The position numbers and the translations under genes are program-made. The notes beneath the pieces are model-generated. The model was not told where the DNA came from. It saw only the letters and a list, made by a program, of their open reading frames with translations, and ran no database searches. DNA of 64,000 bases, from the NCBI GenBank assembly GCA_016432545.1, contig CP066694.1, forward strand, positions 434,001-498,000, written 5' to 3'. How positions within the stretch are numbered: the first letter of the stretch is position 1; the number at the start of each line of letters is the position of its first letter. Source of the stretch: an archaeon. Lineage in GTDB: Archaea > Thermoproteota > Nitrososphaeria > Nitrososphaerales > Gagatemarchaeaceae. This document shows, piece after piece, positions 18,973 to 27,991 of the stretch.

Positions 18973-19860
18973 TTGTCGTCGATTGAGCGCGCGGCCAGGA
19001 TCCTGAAGACCGTCAAGGACGAAGAGTGGAGGACCCTTGCGGCCCTCGAGAGGATCGCCACGAGCTATGGCTCCGCCGACCGCGGGCGCCTGTCACGCTC
19101 GGCGAGGCTCCCCCAGGAGAGAGTCAGCTTCGCGGTGCAGGAGCTGGTGAAGAAGGGGCTCGCCCAACGGCGCGGGGAGGGGTTCGCACTGAGACAGGAG
19201 GGGGTCGAGGTGATGGCCCTGAGGGACTATGTGAAGAAGGACCTGATCTTCGCACTGGGGCCGGCAATCGCCAAGGGAAAGGAGTCTGACGTCTACGAAG
19301 CAGTGACCGAGGAGGGGACGAGATATGCGCTCAAGTTCTACAAGATAGGTCGGACCAGCTTCAAGCAGGTCAGGAGGAGGCGACAGCAGGAAGGCGGGGA
19401 GATCAAGAACTGGGTGACCGCCAACTATGAGGCGGCCAGGAAGGAGTACGAGGCCCTCAAAGACCTGGGCGGGCTGTCGCCTTCGTTCCCTGAGGTCATT
19501 TCCTACAGCAGGAGCACAGTCCTCTCGGAGCAGCTCACGGGGGTGAGGCTGTCGCAGCGCCCGGACCTGGTAGATGCCCGGTCCTCGGAGGCCTCTGTAT
19601 TCGAGGCGATGAGGAAGGCCTACTTGGTCGCGGAGCTGATCAACGCGGACCTCAGCGAGTACAACATACTCACGGACGGGGAGAGGGTTTGGCTCATCGA
19701 CTGGCCCCAGGCGGTCAGGGCGAACCATCCCAACGCCTCCGAGTATCTCAAGCACGACGTCGAAGCAGTAGCCACGTTCTTCAGGAGGGCGTTCGACGTG
19801 GAGATGGAACCCGCGAAGGCGCTGGCATACGTCCGGGGCGAAGCTTCTGCCCTAGAATAG
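18973..19860 (+). CDS. RIO2-type serine kinase/ATPase
   Basis: 295 residues. An N-terminal winged helix (residues 1-80) precedes a RIO kinase domain: ATP loop GKESDVYEA, lysine in YALKFYKIGRTSFKQV, catalytic ADLSEYNIL, metal-binding LIDWPQAV. RIO2 acts in late maturation of the small ribosomal subunit. The usual His/Cys before the catalytic Asp is Asn-Ala here (INADLSEYN), and the metal motif is IDW rather than IDF. TTG start, about 27 nt after a CAAATAAC box. Its 3' end overlaps the SAM synthetase gene by 9 nt. Confidence 0.9.
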   Translation: MSSIERAARILKTVKDEEWRTLAALERIATSYGSADRGRLSRSARLPQERVSFAVQELVKKGLAQRRGEGFALRQEGVEVMALRDYVKKDLIFALGPAIAKGKESDVYEAVTEEGTRYALKFYKIGRTSFKQVRRRRQQEGGEIKNWVTANYEAARKEYEALKDLGGLSPSFPEVISYSRSTVLSEQLTGVRLSQRPDLVDARSSEASVFEAMRKAYLVAELINADLSEYNILTDGERVWLIDWPQAVRANHPNASEYLKHDVEAVATFFRRAFDVEMEPAKALAYVRGEASALE

Positions 19861-21066
19861 CGGGATCTTCTTCTGAAGGATCATCTTCGTGACCTTCCGG
19901 ATGTCCCTCAGGGACTCGTCCAGGATCGACAGGATGTCCGAGCGGACGGCCCCCATCCTTGTCCCCTTCTCCAGGACGACGGCGGCGCTCGCGATCAGGG
20001 GCTGGTCGATCGGCTTCCCGATCCTGCTGAGGACCCTTACGTAGGCCTCCCTGATTCCCCCGACCTCGTCGACGATCTCTCTTGCCGAGAGGATTGCGAG
20101 TGCGTTTAGGATCTTTCCGGTGTGGTTCACTGGGTTCTTCCCTGCCGTTGCCTCCATGGAGTACTGGCGCATCGGGGAGATGAGCCCATTGACCCTGTTG
20201 CCGCGCCCGGTGTTCCCGTCGTCGCCCTGCTCCGCCGAGGTCCCTGTGACCGTGAGATAGTAGTCGCCCCGCTTCAGGTCGTCGGCCGCGTTGAGCTTGT
20301 ACCTTACGTCGAGGTCCACGCCTTCGGCCAGCTTGTCGATCTCCTTCCCCACGTCGCCGAGGACGCTGACGTAGTGGCTCGCGTTGGGGATCAGGGGAGA
20401 GACCATCGCGGCGGCTACGGTGAGCTCGAGCCTCTTCCCCTTCCTCATCCCCATGACCTTGACGTCCTCGCCGACCTCCGGGTACTTCTTCTTGAACGCC
20501 GCAGAGTTGAGCCTGTTCTCTATTCCAAGGACGAGGCCCTCGGTGGGGGTAAGGGGTGCGAATCCCACGCCGATGGAGGTGTCGTTGGAGACGGGCATCA
20601 CCCCCTTCCTCATGAAGACGGAGACGAGGTCGGGCGAGCCCTGCTTGATCTTGGTGTCGATGACTACGTGCCTGTCGGGGTCGAGGAACCGCATGGTCTC
20701 CTTGACGAAGGAGCGGATCGACTCTCTTGCTATCTCCTCCACTGGGATGAGGACGTTCTTACCTTTGAATGGGACTGTCTCGGTCGCCCTTCCCGCGACC
20801 ATCAGGTAGATCGGGGTGCTCACCCTTCCGCCCCCGAACTTGGCAAGGGACTTTCCGCCGACCAGGATACCCTTGTCGACGTTGTGGTGGAGTATCGAGC
20901 CGAATTCGCCGAGGTAGTGAGAACTCAGACCCAGCGAGACGGCTTCGCAGGCGCCGTCGATTAAGCTGTCCGGGTGTCCCTTCCCCTTTCTCTCTACTAT
21001 CTCTACTTCGAAGTCTCTGACGCTGTGGCCCTTGATTTCCTCAGCGTGGAGGGACCTTTGCGCCAA
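19852..21066 (-). CDS. Archaeal-type S-adenosylmethionine synthetase
   Basis: 404 residues of the archaeal MAT family, unlike bacterial MetK: VEIVERKGKGHPDSLIDGACEAVSLGL, LHHNVDKGILVGG, YLTVTGTSAEQGDDGNTGRGNRVNGLI and NPVNHTGKILN. Makes S-adenosylmethionine from methionine and ATP. Follows the Sm-like gene by 12 nt on the same strand, so the two may be co-transcribed. No motif defects seen. Confidence 0.95.
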   Translation of the reverse strand: MAQRSLHAEEIKGHSVRDFEVEIVERKGKGHPDSLIDGACEAVSLGLSSHYLGEFGSILHHNVDKGILVGGKSLAKFGGGRVSTPIYLMVAGRATETVPFKGKNVLIPVEEIARESIRSFVKETMRFLDPDRHVVIDTKIKQGSPDLVSVFMRKGVMPVSNDTSIGVGFAPLTPTEGLVLGIENRLNSAAFKKKYPEVGEDVKVMGMRKGKRLELTVAAAMVSPLIPNASHYVSVLGDVGKEIDKLAEGVDLDVRYKLNAADDLKRGDYYLTVTGTSAEQGDDGNTGRGNRVNGLISPMRQYSMEATAGKNPVNHTGKILNALAILSAREIVDEVGGIREAYVRVLSRIGKPIDQPLIASAAVVLEKGTRMGAVRSDILSILDESLRDIRKVTKMILQKKIPLF

Positions 21067-21078
21067 AGGTAGGCCTCC

Positions 21079-21336
21079 CTAGAGTCTGTCCTCTATCCTG
21101 ATGTAGAGGACGTTGTTGCCCCTTATGACGACCTTCCCATAAGTTGCGATTTTCGCCCCGTTCTCCGTCTCCTCTGCGTCGACGAGGATGACGTTCATGT
21201 ACGGGTCGACGTTGGACATCTTCCCTCTGTACTCTATCTCGCTCTTTAGGCGGACGGCGACCTGCTTGCTCGTTGCTTTTTGGAGGACGCTTAGAGGACG
21301 CTTTGCTTGGGGCTGGGCCTGCGGTTGAGGATTCAC
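21079..21336 (-). CDS. Sm-like (LSm) RNA-binding protein
   Basis: Sm1 motif (VAVRLKSEIEYRGKMSNVDPYMNVILVDAEE) and Sm2 motif (YGKVVIRGNNVLYIRIEDRL) are complete. Archaeal LSm rings bind U-rich RNA. The frame is open up to 21378 (99 residues), but the first part would lie in the promoter. A GTG at 21336 sits about 36 nt after the shared TATA box and gives a Q/P-rich leader (NPQPQAQPQAKR) before the Sm fold, 85 residues in all. Start is inferred. Confidence 0.85.
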   Translation of the reverse strand: MNPQPQAQPQAKRPLSVLQKATSKQVAVRLKSEIEYRGKMSNVDPYMNVILVDAEETENGAKIATYGKVVIRGNNVLYIRIEDRL

Positions 21337-21366
21337 GTCGTGCTTTTTCGCAGGGCGAAAATCACA

Positions 21367-21376
21367 GTTAAAAAGC
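21367..21376. promoter_or_regulatory. Bidirectional TATA box between lsm and radB-like gene
   Basis: GTTAAAAAGC, read as GCTTTTTAAC on the minus strand. The radB-like ATG lies 25 nt to the right of its centre and the lsm GTG 36 nt to the left. It is the only AT-rich block in the gap and fits leaderless transcription of the + gene. Confidence 0.5.
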
Positions 21377-21395
21377 AATCGGTGCGATTCGCGAC

Positions 21396-22127
21396 ATGAA
21401 AGAGGGACTTGGAGGGCTGAAAGATTGGGTGGAGATGGACGGGGCCGAGACGGCCGAAAGGGCCTCCTCCCTCTGGTTCAGCCCGAGCGGGTCAAGGAGC
21501 CTGGACGAACTGCTCGGGGGAGGATACCGGGCAGGGCGGGTCGTCGAGGTCTTTGGTAAGAGCAACAGTGGCAAGACCCAGATCGCCATGCAAGCGGCAC
21601 TGTACTCCTCGATCAAAGGCAGGAGGACTCTGTTCATAGACACGGAGGGCTCGTTCAGGCCAGAGAGGATCGCAGAGATCGCTGCAGCCAGAGGCCTGAC
21701 GAAGAGCGTTGTCCTTGAGAGCATAGTCTATCTTCGGGCGACGACCATGGCCGAGCAGGAGGAGGCGGTCATGCGGGCCGCTGAGAGAGAGCTGACGTCG
21801 GAGTGCGAGTTGGTGATAGTCGACAGCCTCACCAAGAACTTCACCCTCGAGCTCCCAGGAAACGCAAACCTCGCGAACAGGCAGGGAGCCCTGGGAGTCC
21901 ATCTCAGCAGGATGGCCAGGGACGCCATAGTCAACGAGAGGGCCTATCTTGTCACGAACAGGGTCACCTTCGGGTCGCGAAGCGAGGTCGAGATAGGGGG
22001 AAAGACCGTGGACCAGCTGGTCCATGGGTCGCTCTGGCTTGAAAGGTCGGGCGGCTCGCTAAGGGCAACAGACACGCGCACCGGGAAGATAGCTTCGCTC
22101 TCGCTGGGAATCGCGGGAGTAGAGTAA
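21396..22127 (+). CDS. radB: RadB-like RecA-family recombinase paralogue
   Basis: 243 residues, much shorter than RadA and lacking its N-terminal HhH domain. Walker A VFGKSNSGKTQIAMQAAL, then IDTEGSFRPERI, Walker B CELVIVDSLTKNF. The truncated single-domain RecA fold matches RadB-type paralogues that assist RadA. A separate full RadA is at 56984-57976. Leaderless ATG start. RadB is best known from Euryarchaeota; the paralogue here may belong to a related aRadC-type group. Confidence 0.8.
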   Translation: MKEGLGGLKDWVEMDGAETAERASSLWFSPSGSRSLDELLGGGYRAGRVVEVFGKSNSGKTQIAMQAALYSSIKGRRTLFIDTEGSFRPERIAEIAAARGLTKSVVLESIVYLRATTMAEQEEAVMRAAERELTSECELVIVDSLTKNFTLELPGNANLANRQGALGVHLSRMARDAIVNERAYLVTNRVTFGSRSEVEIGGKTVDQLVHGSLWLERSGGSLRATDTRTGKIASLSLGIAGVE

Positions 22128-22132
22128 CGCCC

Positions 22133-23533
22133 TTAGGACGTGCAGAGCCCGGCGGGCGAGGACCCACCGAGGGTGTTGTTGTCGCACTTGTCGTTGGAGT
22201 AGGTGTTGGCGGTGCCGGCGGTCCCTGTCCCGACCGAGTCGTCAGCATAGCCATACCCGGAGTTCTTGTTTGCCTTGTCGTCGCCAAGGGTCGAGGTCAC
22301 CGAACTGACCAAGTGGAAACCGCTCCCGGTGTTGCTGTTCGCCTGGTCCTTCATCAGCGAGTTCGAGGACGACCTCTCTACCAGGAACCCGCCGCCCGTG
22401 TTGGCGTTCGCGTTGCTCTTGCTGATGGAGTTGGAGTTGGACGAGTTGAGCAGGTGGAAGCCTACTCCGACGTTCCTGTTCGCGCGGGCCTTCTCGATGA
22501 GGTTCGTGGAGGAGTTGAAGACCCTGAATCCGTCGCCGCCGTTCCTGTCGGCGCTGGCGTCCCTTACCGCGTTCGACCCGGATGAGAGGATGGAGAACCC
22601 GCCGACGGTGTTCCTGTTGGCGTGGTCCCCTTGCAGCGTGTTGGAGTTAGAGCCCGCAGCGAGAGTGAAACCGATCCCGTTGTGATCCGCGTCGTTGTTC
22701 TTGAGGGTGTTCGATGAAGAGGTCTCGAACCTGAAGCCGCCGGTGTTGAACTTTGCGTGGTTGTTCCTCAGAGTGTTGTGAGATGAACTCTGAAGGAGGA
22801 TGCCGTACCCGGTGTTGTTCCTGACCGCGTTCTCGCGGAGCACGTTGGTGTCGGAGCCGGAGGCCAGGTGGATTCCGGAGCCGCCGTTGTGTATCGCCTT
22901 CCCCTCTCCCAGGGTGTTGGAGGTCGAGGACTGCAGGAGGAAGCCGTCTCCGCCGTTGGAGGAGCCCCTGTCGGCCTTCAGGACGTTGGTAGCCGCGCTG
23001 AGGAGCTTGAAGCCGTTGGCGACATTGTCCGTCGCGATGTTGCCCTTCAGGGTGTCCATGCTGGAGGCCGACACCACGAAGCCGTCGGCCTTGTTGTTCG
23101 TCGCCGAGTTCTTCTCAAGCTTGTCGTTGTTCGAAGAGTTCGTCACCAGGAAGCCGATCGAGTTGTTGGTCGCCGTATTGTGGCGTATCCTGTCCTTTGT
23201 TGATCCTACCAGCTCGACACCGTTCACGAAACCATTCACTGTGCAATTGCCGACGGTCACGTTCTTGAATCCAGAAATGGAGATGCCTGCACCGACCCCG
23301 TTACCTTTCACCAGGTGCCCGGCGCAGTCGAGAGAGATGTTGTCCGCGCCGATGATGAGACCGTCCCCTGGGCAGGGGCCGACGTCTGCCGCGAGCGCGA
23401 CTGACAGGGTAAGAGTAGAACCGCAAGCAGGAGGGACGGCATGGACCGACACGGGCACGATCGATAGTGCGGAAATCAGGAAGAGCCCGACAATCGCGGC
23501 AGGAGTAAGCCTACCGAATCTCCCGGCAGACAT
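22133..23533 (-). CDS. Secreted right-handed beta-helix (NosD-like) repeat protein
   Basis: 466 residues. A signal peptide at residues 1-32 (RLTPAAIVGLFLISALSIVPVSVHA) is followed by many turns of about 23 residues with the pattern N-x-x-x-x-N-x-G-x-G-F-x-L-x-x-S-S-x-N-x-L (for example ANRNVGVGFHLLNSSNSNSI). These are parallel beta-helix coils, as in NosD or pectin-lyase-like proteins. No C-terminal membrane anchor. TATA box GTTATATATC (23557-23566) lies about 28 nt upstream. Probably an extracellular or cell-surface protein; ligand unknown. Confidence 0.75.
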   Translation of the reverse strand: MSAGRFGRLTPAAIVGLFLISALSIVPVSVHAVPPACGSTLTLSVALAADVGPCPGDGLIIGADNISLDCAGHLVKGNGVGAGISISGFKNVTVGNCTVNGFVNGVELVGSTKDRIRHNTATNNSIGFLVTNSSNNDKLEKNSATNNKADGFVVSASSMDTLKGNIATDNVANGFKLLSAATNVLKADRGSSNGGDGFLLQSSTSNTLGEGKAIHNGGSGIHLASGSDTNVLRENAVRNNTGYGILLQSSSHNTLRNNHAKFNTGGFRFETSSSNTLKNNDADHNGIGFTLAAGSNSNTLQGDHANRNTVGGFSILSSGSNAVRDASADRNGGDGFRVFNSSTNLIEKARANRNVGVGFHLLNSSNSNSISKSNANANTGGGFLVERSSSNSLMKDQANSNTGSGFHLVSSVTSTLGDDKANKNSGYGYADDSVGTGTAGTANTYSNDKCDNNTLGGSSPAGLCTS

Positions 23534-23663
23534 GGAGACTCGTTAGAGGTTTACAGATATATAACAAATGTGGAACAGTGTTCTTACTGGCTCGCACGAC
23601 GAGCCTCTCCATTGATGCGCGGGATTTGACAATCGATACAACAGATTTTGTCGTCTGGTCTTA

Positions 23664-24014
23664 TTGAAGGTTAAATACGCTACAAGGCTCGTGCTCTCGA
23701 GCAAGGTCTTGTACGAAGGCGTTTCTTCAGTGCTCCAGTCCCTTAGGGACTCGGAGGTGGACGATGCGAAGAGCAAGCTCGCCGCTCTCATCCCCGCGGC
23801 GCGAAACGAGCGAGAGAGAGGGAGCCTTCTCGCAGCGAGCGGGATCCTCGCGAGCATCACGAAGGCCAAGGACGGGACCCTACAGACGTGGTCTCCGGAG
23901 AGAGTTTCGAGGGCCGCCAGTTCCATTAGCGGGAGCCAGATGTCAGACGAGTTCGACCAGGGGTACGCAGAGACCCTAGTCAGCTACTCGAAGCTCACGC
24001 CGACGCAAGCGTAA
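23664..24014 (+). CDS. Small helical protein of unknown function
   Basis: 116 residues from TTG 23664; GTG 23691 or TTG 23709 would place the start after the TTAAATAC box at 23671-23678 and may be more likely. All-alpha, charged, no cysteines (ARNERERGSLLAASGILASITKAKDGTL). Overlaps the 3' end of the convergent EMC6-like gene by 20 nt. Not recognised. Confidence 0.45.
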   Translation: MKVKYATRLVLSSKVLYEGVSSVLQSLRDSEVDDAKSKLAALIPAARNERERGSLLAASGILASITKAKDGTLQTWSPERVSRAASSISGSQMSDEFDQGYAETLVSYSKLTPTQA

Positions 24015-24270
24015 AGAGCAGTATCCACGTAAACAGGAAGAGCATGAAGTATCCTAGCAGCCCGGTCGTGTACATCTTGCTCGTGCTCTGCTTGTCCAGG
24101 TTTCTGAACCAGAAGAACCTGGCCACGTAGTAAGAAGCAAGGTATCCGATCAGCCCGACCGTCAGGCCGCTAGTGGGGTCGACCCCGAAGATGAAGTGGG
24201 CCCCGGCCCCAGCCAACACCCCCAGTAGAATCCGCGTCCAATAGAGCTTATCAAACTGGGATGAAGGCAC
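23995..24270 (-). CDS. EMC6-like membrane protein
   Basis: 91 residues from GTG 24270; the frame continues to 24360, but that part overlaps the start of the divergent RqcH gene and is hydrophilic. Three hydrophobic helices (ILLGVLAGAGAHFIFG, LTVGLIGYLASYYVARFF, GLLGYFMLFLFTWILLFTL) match the size and layout of the EMC6/archaeal EMC6-like family, which takes part in membrane-protein insertion. Moderate confidence on the family. Confidence 0.6.
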   Translation of the reverse strand: MPSSQFDKLYWTRILLGVLAGAGAHFIFGVDPTSGLTVGLIGYLASYYVARFFWFRNLDKQSTSKMYTTGLLGYFMLFLFTWILLFTLASA

Positions 24271-24277
24271 AGCGTTC

Positions 24278-26125
24278 GTGGCAGAACTATCAGGCTTCGA
24301 AGTCTTGGCGCTCGTCAGAGAAATCGATTTGGCGCTTCGAGGTTCGTACATTAATAACATTTATTCGCTCGGCGAGTCGCAAGTCCTCAGGCTGAGGCGC
24401 CCCGAGGAGGGAGACCGCTGGCTGGTCGCGTCGCCCCGGCGCGGCGTCTGGGTCTCGACCAAGGTCTCAGAAAGGTCAGAGACCTCGCCTTTCACTTCGA
24501 AGCTGAGGGGCGAGCTCGAGAGGGCCAAGTTTCTCAGCGCCTCGCAAGCGGACCTCGACAGGGTCTTCGTGCTGGAGTTCGAGGTCGGAGAGGGGAGTAA
24601 GAAGCTCGTTGTGGAGATGATGCCCCCAGGGAACGTAGTCCTCGTCGACGACGATGGGAGGATAGGCCAGGTCTTGAGGGAGGTCCGCTCCCCTTCGAGG
24701 AGGTTGGTCAAGGGAGGCGCTTACTCACAGCCCTCGCAGAGGAGGCTGAGCCCAATTCAGGCCAGCCCAGCCGAGGTCGCGGCTGCGCTCGGGAAGGAGA
24801 GTACGGTCGGAAAGGCATTTGGGAGGAACTTCTCGATACCGAAGAAGTACGTCGCCGAGACACTGGCGAGGCTGGGTCTCAAGGACGAAGACCCGTCGAG
24901 CCTCCTCGCGGGCAGGGAGCAGGAGGCCGCGGAGGTCCTGGCGAGGATCGTCTCGGCCGCAAGGAAGTCTCCCAGCCCTTGCGTCTGCTCTGTCCAGGAC
25001 GGCGAGGACATCTTTGCTGTCGAGCCGCGAGCGTTCCCGCTAGTCAGGAAGGGTGCGTCGTTGTCGGAGTTGTGCGACGACCTCCTCCTTGCCGATGTGG
25101 AGTCAGACGGCGTGGAGCCCGAAGCCCAGGTGGACGAGAGGAGGCGCCAGGCCGAGCTGACGGTCATGAAGCTTGAAGCCGACGCGAAGAGACTGGAGGA
25201 AGAGGCCAGGGGGACAAAGGCCAGAGCTGTGGAGGCTGCGAAGTCAGAGTCTCTTGCTGAGGCCCTGAAGTTGATGGAGGCCGCCGGGCTTCGCCCCAGG
25301 CGCGCCCCCTCCACAGCTGCGGCTGCGGCTTCGCTGCTCTACGATGAGGCGAAGAGGCTCGAGGAGGGAGCGCGAGACTCGCTCGCGGCCGCGAAGAGGA
25401 TAGGAAAGAAAGCAGGCGCCATCCCTGAGAAGGTCCCCTCTAGAAGGAAGGTGCTGCCTAGGAGGCACTCCGAGTGGTTCGAGAAGTTCAGGTGGTTCCG
25501 GACAAGTGGGGGCAAGCTTGCCCTCGGGGGGAGAGACGCGGGCTCCAACTCACTTCTCGTGAAGAGGCACATGGCGGAAGGGGACACCGTCTTTCATGCC
25601 GACCTCTTCGGCTCGCCCTTCTTCGTCCTGAAGGAAGGAAAGAACCAGAACGACGCGGAGGTCCGCGAGGTCGCGCAGGCGACGGCCGCCTTCAGTAGCG
25701 CCTGGAAGACAGGGCTCGGGGCGGCGGACGCGTACTGGGTCGGCCCTGACCAGGTGTCGACCGCTGCGCCGAGCGGGGAGTTCCTCTCGAGGGGGAGCTT
25801 TGCGATCAAGGGGAAGAAGAACTACGTGACCCGCAACATCCTGGAAGTGGCCGTGGGCCTCGACGAGCGCGGCAGGGTCGTAGCAGGGCCCGAGTCGGCC
25901 CTAGCTCCAGGGCTGAAGGGATACGTCATCCTGAGGCCGCACAAGGAGAAAGGCTCGGATACTGCGAAGAAGGTGCTCAAGGAGCTCCAAGCCTTGGCCG
26001 GTGAGGAACCTGTTGAGGCCACGCTGGACGAAGTCGCGAGAGCCCTGCCCACTGGTGGAGGCAAGGTCGTCAGGAAGGGCACCGAGAGCAGGGCCCCAGG
26101 CAGAAGGCCCCAGTCTGACACCTAG
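24278..26125 (+). CDS. rqcH: RqcH/NEMF (NFACT) ribosome-rescue protein
   Basis: 615 residues. N-terminal NFACT-N (MAELSGFEVLALVREIDLALRGSYINNIYSLG), a long coiled coil around residues 280-370, and the NFACT-R domain (RWFRTSGGKLALGGRDAGSNSLLVKRHM). RqcH binds the stalled large ribosomal subunit and elongates C-terminal tails without mRNA. The N-terminal match fixes the GTG start at 24278. Divergent from the EMC6-like gene with 7 nt between start codons. Confidence 0.9.
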   Translation: MAELSGFEVLALVREIDLALRGSYINNIYSLGESQVLRLRRPEEGDRWLVASPRRGVWVSTKVSERSETSPFTSKLRGELERAKFLSASQADLDRVFVLEFEVGEGSKKLVVEMMPPGNVVLVDDDGRIGQVLREVRSPSRRLVKGGAYSQPSQRRLSPIQASPAEVAAALGKESTVGKAFGRNFSIPKKYVAETLARLGLKDEDPSSLLAGREQEAAEVLARIVSAARKSPSPCVCSVQDGEDIFAVEPRAFPLVRKGASLSELCDDLLLADVESDGVEPEAQVDERRRQAELTVMKLEADAKRLEEEARGTKARAVEAAKSESLAEALKLMEAAGLRPRRAPSTAAAAASLLYDEAKRLEEGARDSLAAAKRIGKKAGAIPEKVPSRRKVLPRRHSEWFEKFRWFRTSGGKLALGGRDAGSNSLLVKRHMAEGDTVFHADLFGSPFFVLKEGKNQNDAEVREVAQATAAFSSAWKTGLGAADAYWVGPDQVSTAAPSGEFLSRGSFAIKGKKNYVTRNILEVAVGLDERGRVVAGPESALAPGLKGYVILRPHKEKGSDTAKKVLKELQALAGEEPVEATLDEVARALPTGGGKVVRKGTESRAPGRRPQSDT

Positions 26126-27942
26126 ACGAGGGAGTCAGCGACGATCTCGGCCACGTCCCTGACGTCCATTCCCGTGTTCATCACCTTGGTCGTGTCCTCG
26201 AACATCGACATGCAGAAAGGACACTCGGTGGCAATCTCCTTCGCGCCCGTCGAGGCAGCCTCCTCAGTCCTGATACCGGCGATCGAACGCTGCTGAGGCA
26301 CCTTGAACCAATAGTTGGAACCCCCCGCCCCGCAGCAGAACGTCTTCTCCTTGCGCCTCCCCATTTCCCTCAGGTCCGACACGGCAGCCCCCAGGACGGC
26401 CCGCGGCTCGTCGAAGACGTTGTTGTACCTGGCCGCGTAGCATGCGTCGTGGAGAGTCACGGAGATCTTCTGGACCTTGTCCGGGGGGAGGCTGATCCTT
26501 CCGTCGCGGATCAGGTCCGAGATGAGCTGAGTGTGATATACGACTTCGAACTTCCCGCCGAACGCCGGATACTCGTTCTTGAGGGAGTTAAAGCAGTGCG
26601 GGCACGAAGCGATCACCTTCTTGACCCCGTAGGAGTTCATCTTCTCTACGTTCTGGATCGCGAGCTCCTGGAACCTGCCCTCCTCTCCCAGGCGACGCGC
26701 GGGGTCCCCAGTGCACATCTCTTCGGGACCCAGGATCGCGAACGAGAGCCCCGCCGACTTCAGTATCTTGCCAAGGGCCTTGGCTATCCCCTGCGCGCGG
26801 GTGTCGAAGGATGAAACGCACCCGACCCAGAAGAGGTACTCCGCGTCCCTGTTGGCGGCCAGGGTGGGGACTCCGAGGCCTGAAGCCCAGTCGGCCCTGG
26901 CGGACTGCCTGAATCCGTACGGGTTCTGGCTCTGGGCCAGGTTCGAGAGAAGCGAGGTCTTCTCCTTGTCGAGCTTGGTCCTGCTCACGAGCTCGCGCCT
27001 AAGGTCGTAGACCACGTCCAGGTGCTGAACCCCGACCGGACAGCTGCTCACGCAGGCGCCGCAGGAGGTGCACGACCAGAGCTCGTCATCGCTCGCGAGG
27101 GAGAAGGGGTCTGTCTCCGGGCCCGACTCCGCGAGCAAGCTCATCTTGCGGACGAGGAGCCTGGGCGAGAGTGGGCGGCCGGCCTCGGTCGCCGGGCAGG
27201 CGGCTTCGCAGGCTCCGATTTCTACGCACGAGTCAAAGGACAGGCGGTCGGACGTCCGAAAGTCAGAGTAGGTCCTGACCCCGGCCCTGATCTCTGAGGC
27301 GTCTGTCTTCCCGGAGATGACGTCGGCCAGGTTGAACGGAATGGTCATCGTGGATAGGGGCCTGTCGTAGGTCGACAGCAGGTTGACAGTGGGGCGAGCA
27401 TAGTAGTAAGCTACGAGCAGGTTCCGGACTGAGCCAAGGATGGCTCCCGTCGCCCACAGCTGAGGGATCCAGAGGACTGCAAGCTCGGAGGCGGTCAGGG
27501 CGATGGCGGCCATGAGGACCAGCTGGAGGGCCGTGGAAGAAGACGAAAGTCGGGCGTCCGTGCGGACGAGGTCTCTCTCGACCCGCTTGCTCCTGCCGAA
27601 CCTCTCAATCCGCCAGGCGAAGGCGGCCACCAGCCCCACGAGGATCGGGAGCGACGCAATCAGGATCAGGAGCCGCAACGCCGGGGCGAGACCAAGGACG
27701 GGGTCGAGCGCGAAGGCCCCTATCGAGAGGCCGACTCCCGCCGCTATCGAGAGGTGCATCAGGAAGACGGGCTCCCCCGTGGAGAGGCGGCCCAGCTCGT
27801 CCTTGGTGAGCCCGAGGAGACGGCCCGGCCTCAGGCTGGAGGGGGACTTCGCAGACTCCCGGAGGACGGCGAAGATGGCGACAGCGACGCTGGCGAGGAA
27901 GCCGGCGTAGACCGCCGCGTATGCGAGGTCGGGAGGAGCCAC
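26122..27942 (-). CDS. Membrane Fe-S oxidoreductase, EtfD-like (ETF:quinone oxidoreductase)
   Basis: 606 residues. Five or so N-terminal membrane helices (residues 6-27, 60-80, 85-110, 138-160, 163-182). Two ferredoxin-like motifs follow: C239, C245, C249 (second Cys of the usual four missing, Ile at that place) and a complete C291-C294-C297-C301. Two CCG/HdrB-type domains hold C375, C410, C447, C450 and C501, C536-C537, C574, C577. This layout fits membrane-bound EtfD/HdrD-GlpC relatives that pass electrons from ETF to quinone. It precedes etfA on the same strand. Confidence 0.8.
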   Translation of the reverse strand: MAPPDLAYAAVYAGFLASVAVAIFAVLRESAKSPSSLRPGRLLGLTKDELGRLSTGEPVFLMHLSIAAGVGLSIGAFALDPVLGLAPALRLLILIASLPILVGLVAAFAWRIERFGRSKRVERDLVRTDARLSSSSTALQLVLMAAIALTASELAVLWIPQLWATGAILGSVRNLLVAYYYARPTVNLLSTYDRPLSTMTIPFNLADVISGKTDASEIRAGVRTYSDFRTSDRLSFDSCVEIGACEAACPATEAGRPLSPRLLVRKMSLLAESGPETDPFSLASDDELWSCTSCGACVSSCPVGVQHLDVVYDLRRELVSRTKLDKEKTSLLSNLAQSQNPYGFRQSARADWASGLGVPTLAANRDAEYLFWVGCVSSFDTRAQGIAKALGKILKSAGLSFAILGPEEMCTGDPARRLGEEGRFQELAIQNVEKMNSYGVKKVIASCPHCFNSLKNEYPAFGGKFEVVYHTQLISDLIRDGRISLPPDKVQKISVTLHDACYAARYNNVFDEPRAVLGAAVSDLREMGRRKEKTFCCGAGGSNYWFKVPQQRSIAGIRTEEAASTGAKEIATECPFCMSMFEDTTKVMNTGMDVRDVAEIVADSLV

Positions 27943-27991
27943 TCGCAGAGGCCGAGCGGTACTCGGCTTATAGGCTTGCCAGAGGCGAGCA

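Noticed and set aside
22133-23533. CRISPR-like array suggested by repeated DNA
   Set aside because: Repeats are degenerate, about 69 bp, continuous in frame and encode beta-helix coils.
24271-24360. Upstream extension of the EMC6-like frame
   Set aside because: Overlaps the conserved RqcH N-terminus and is hydrophilic; GTG 24270 gives a compact three-helix protein.
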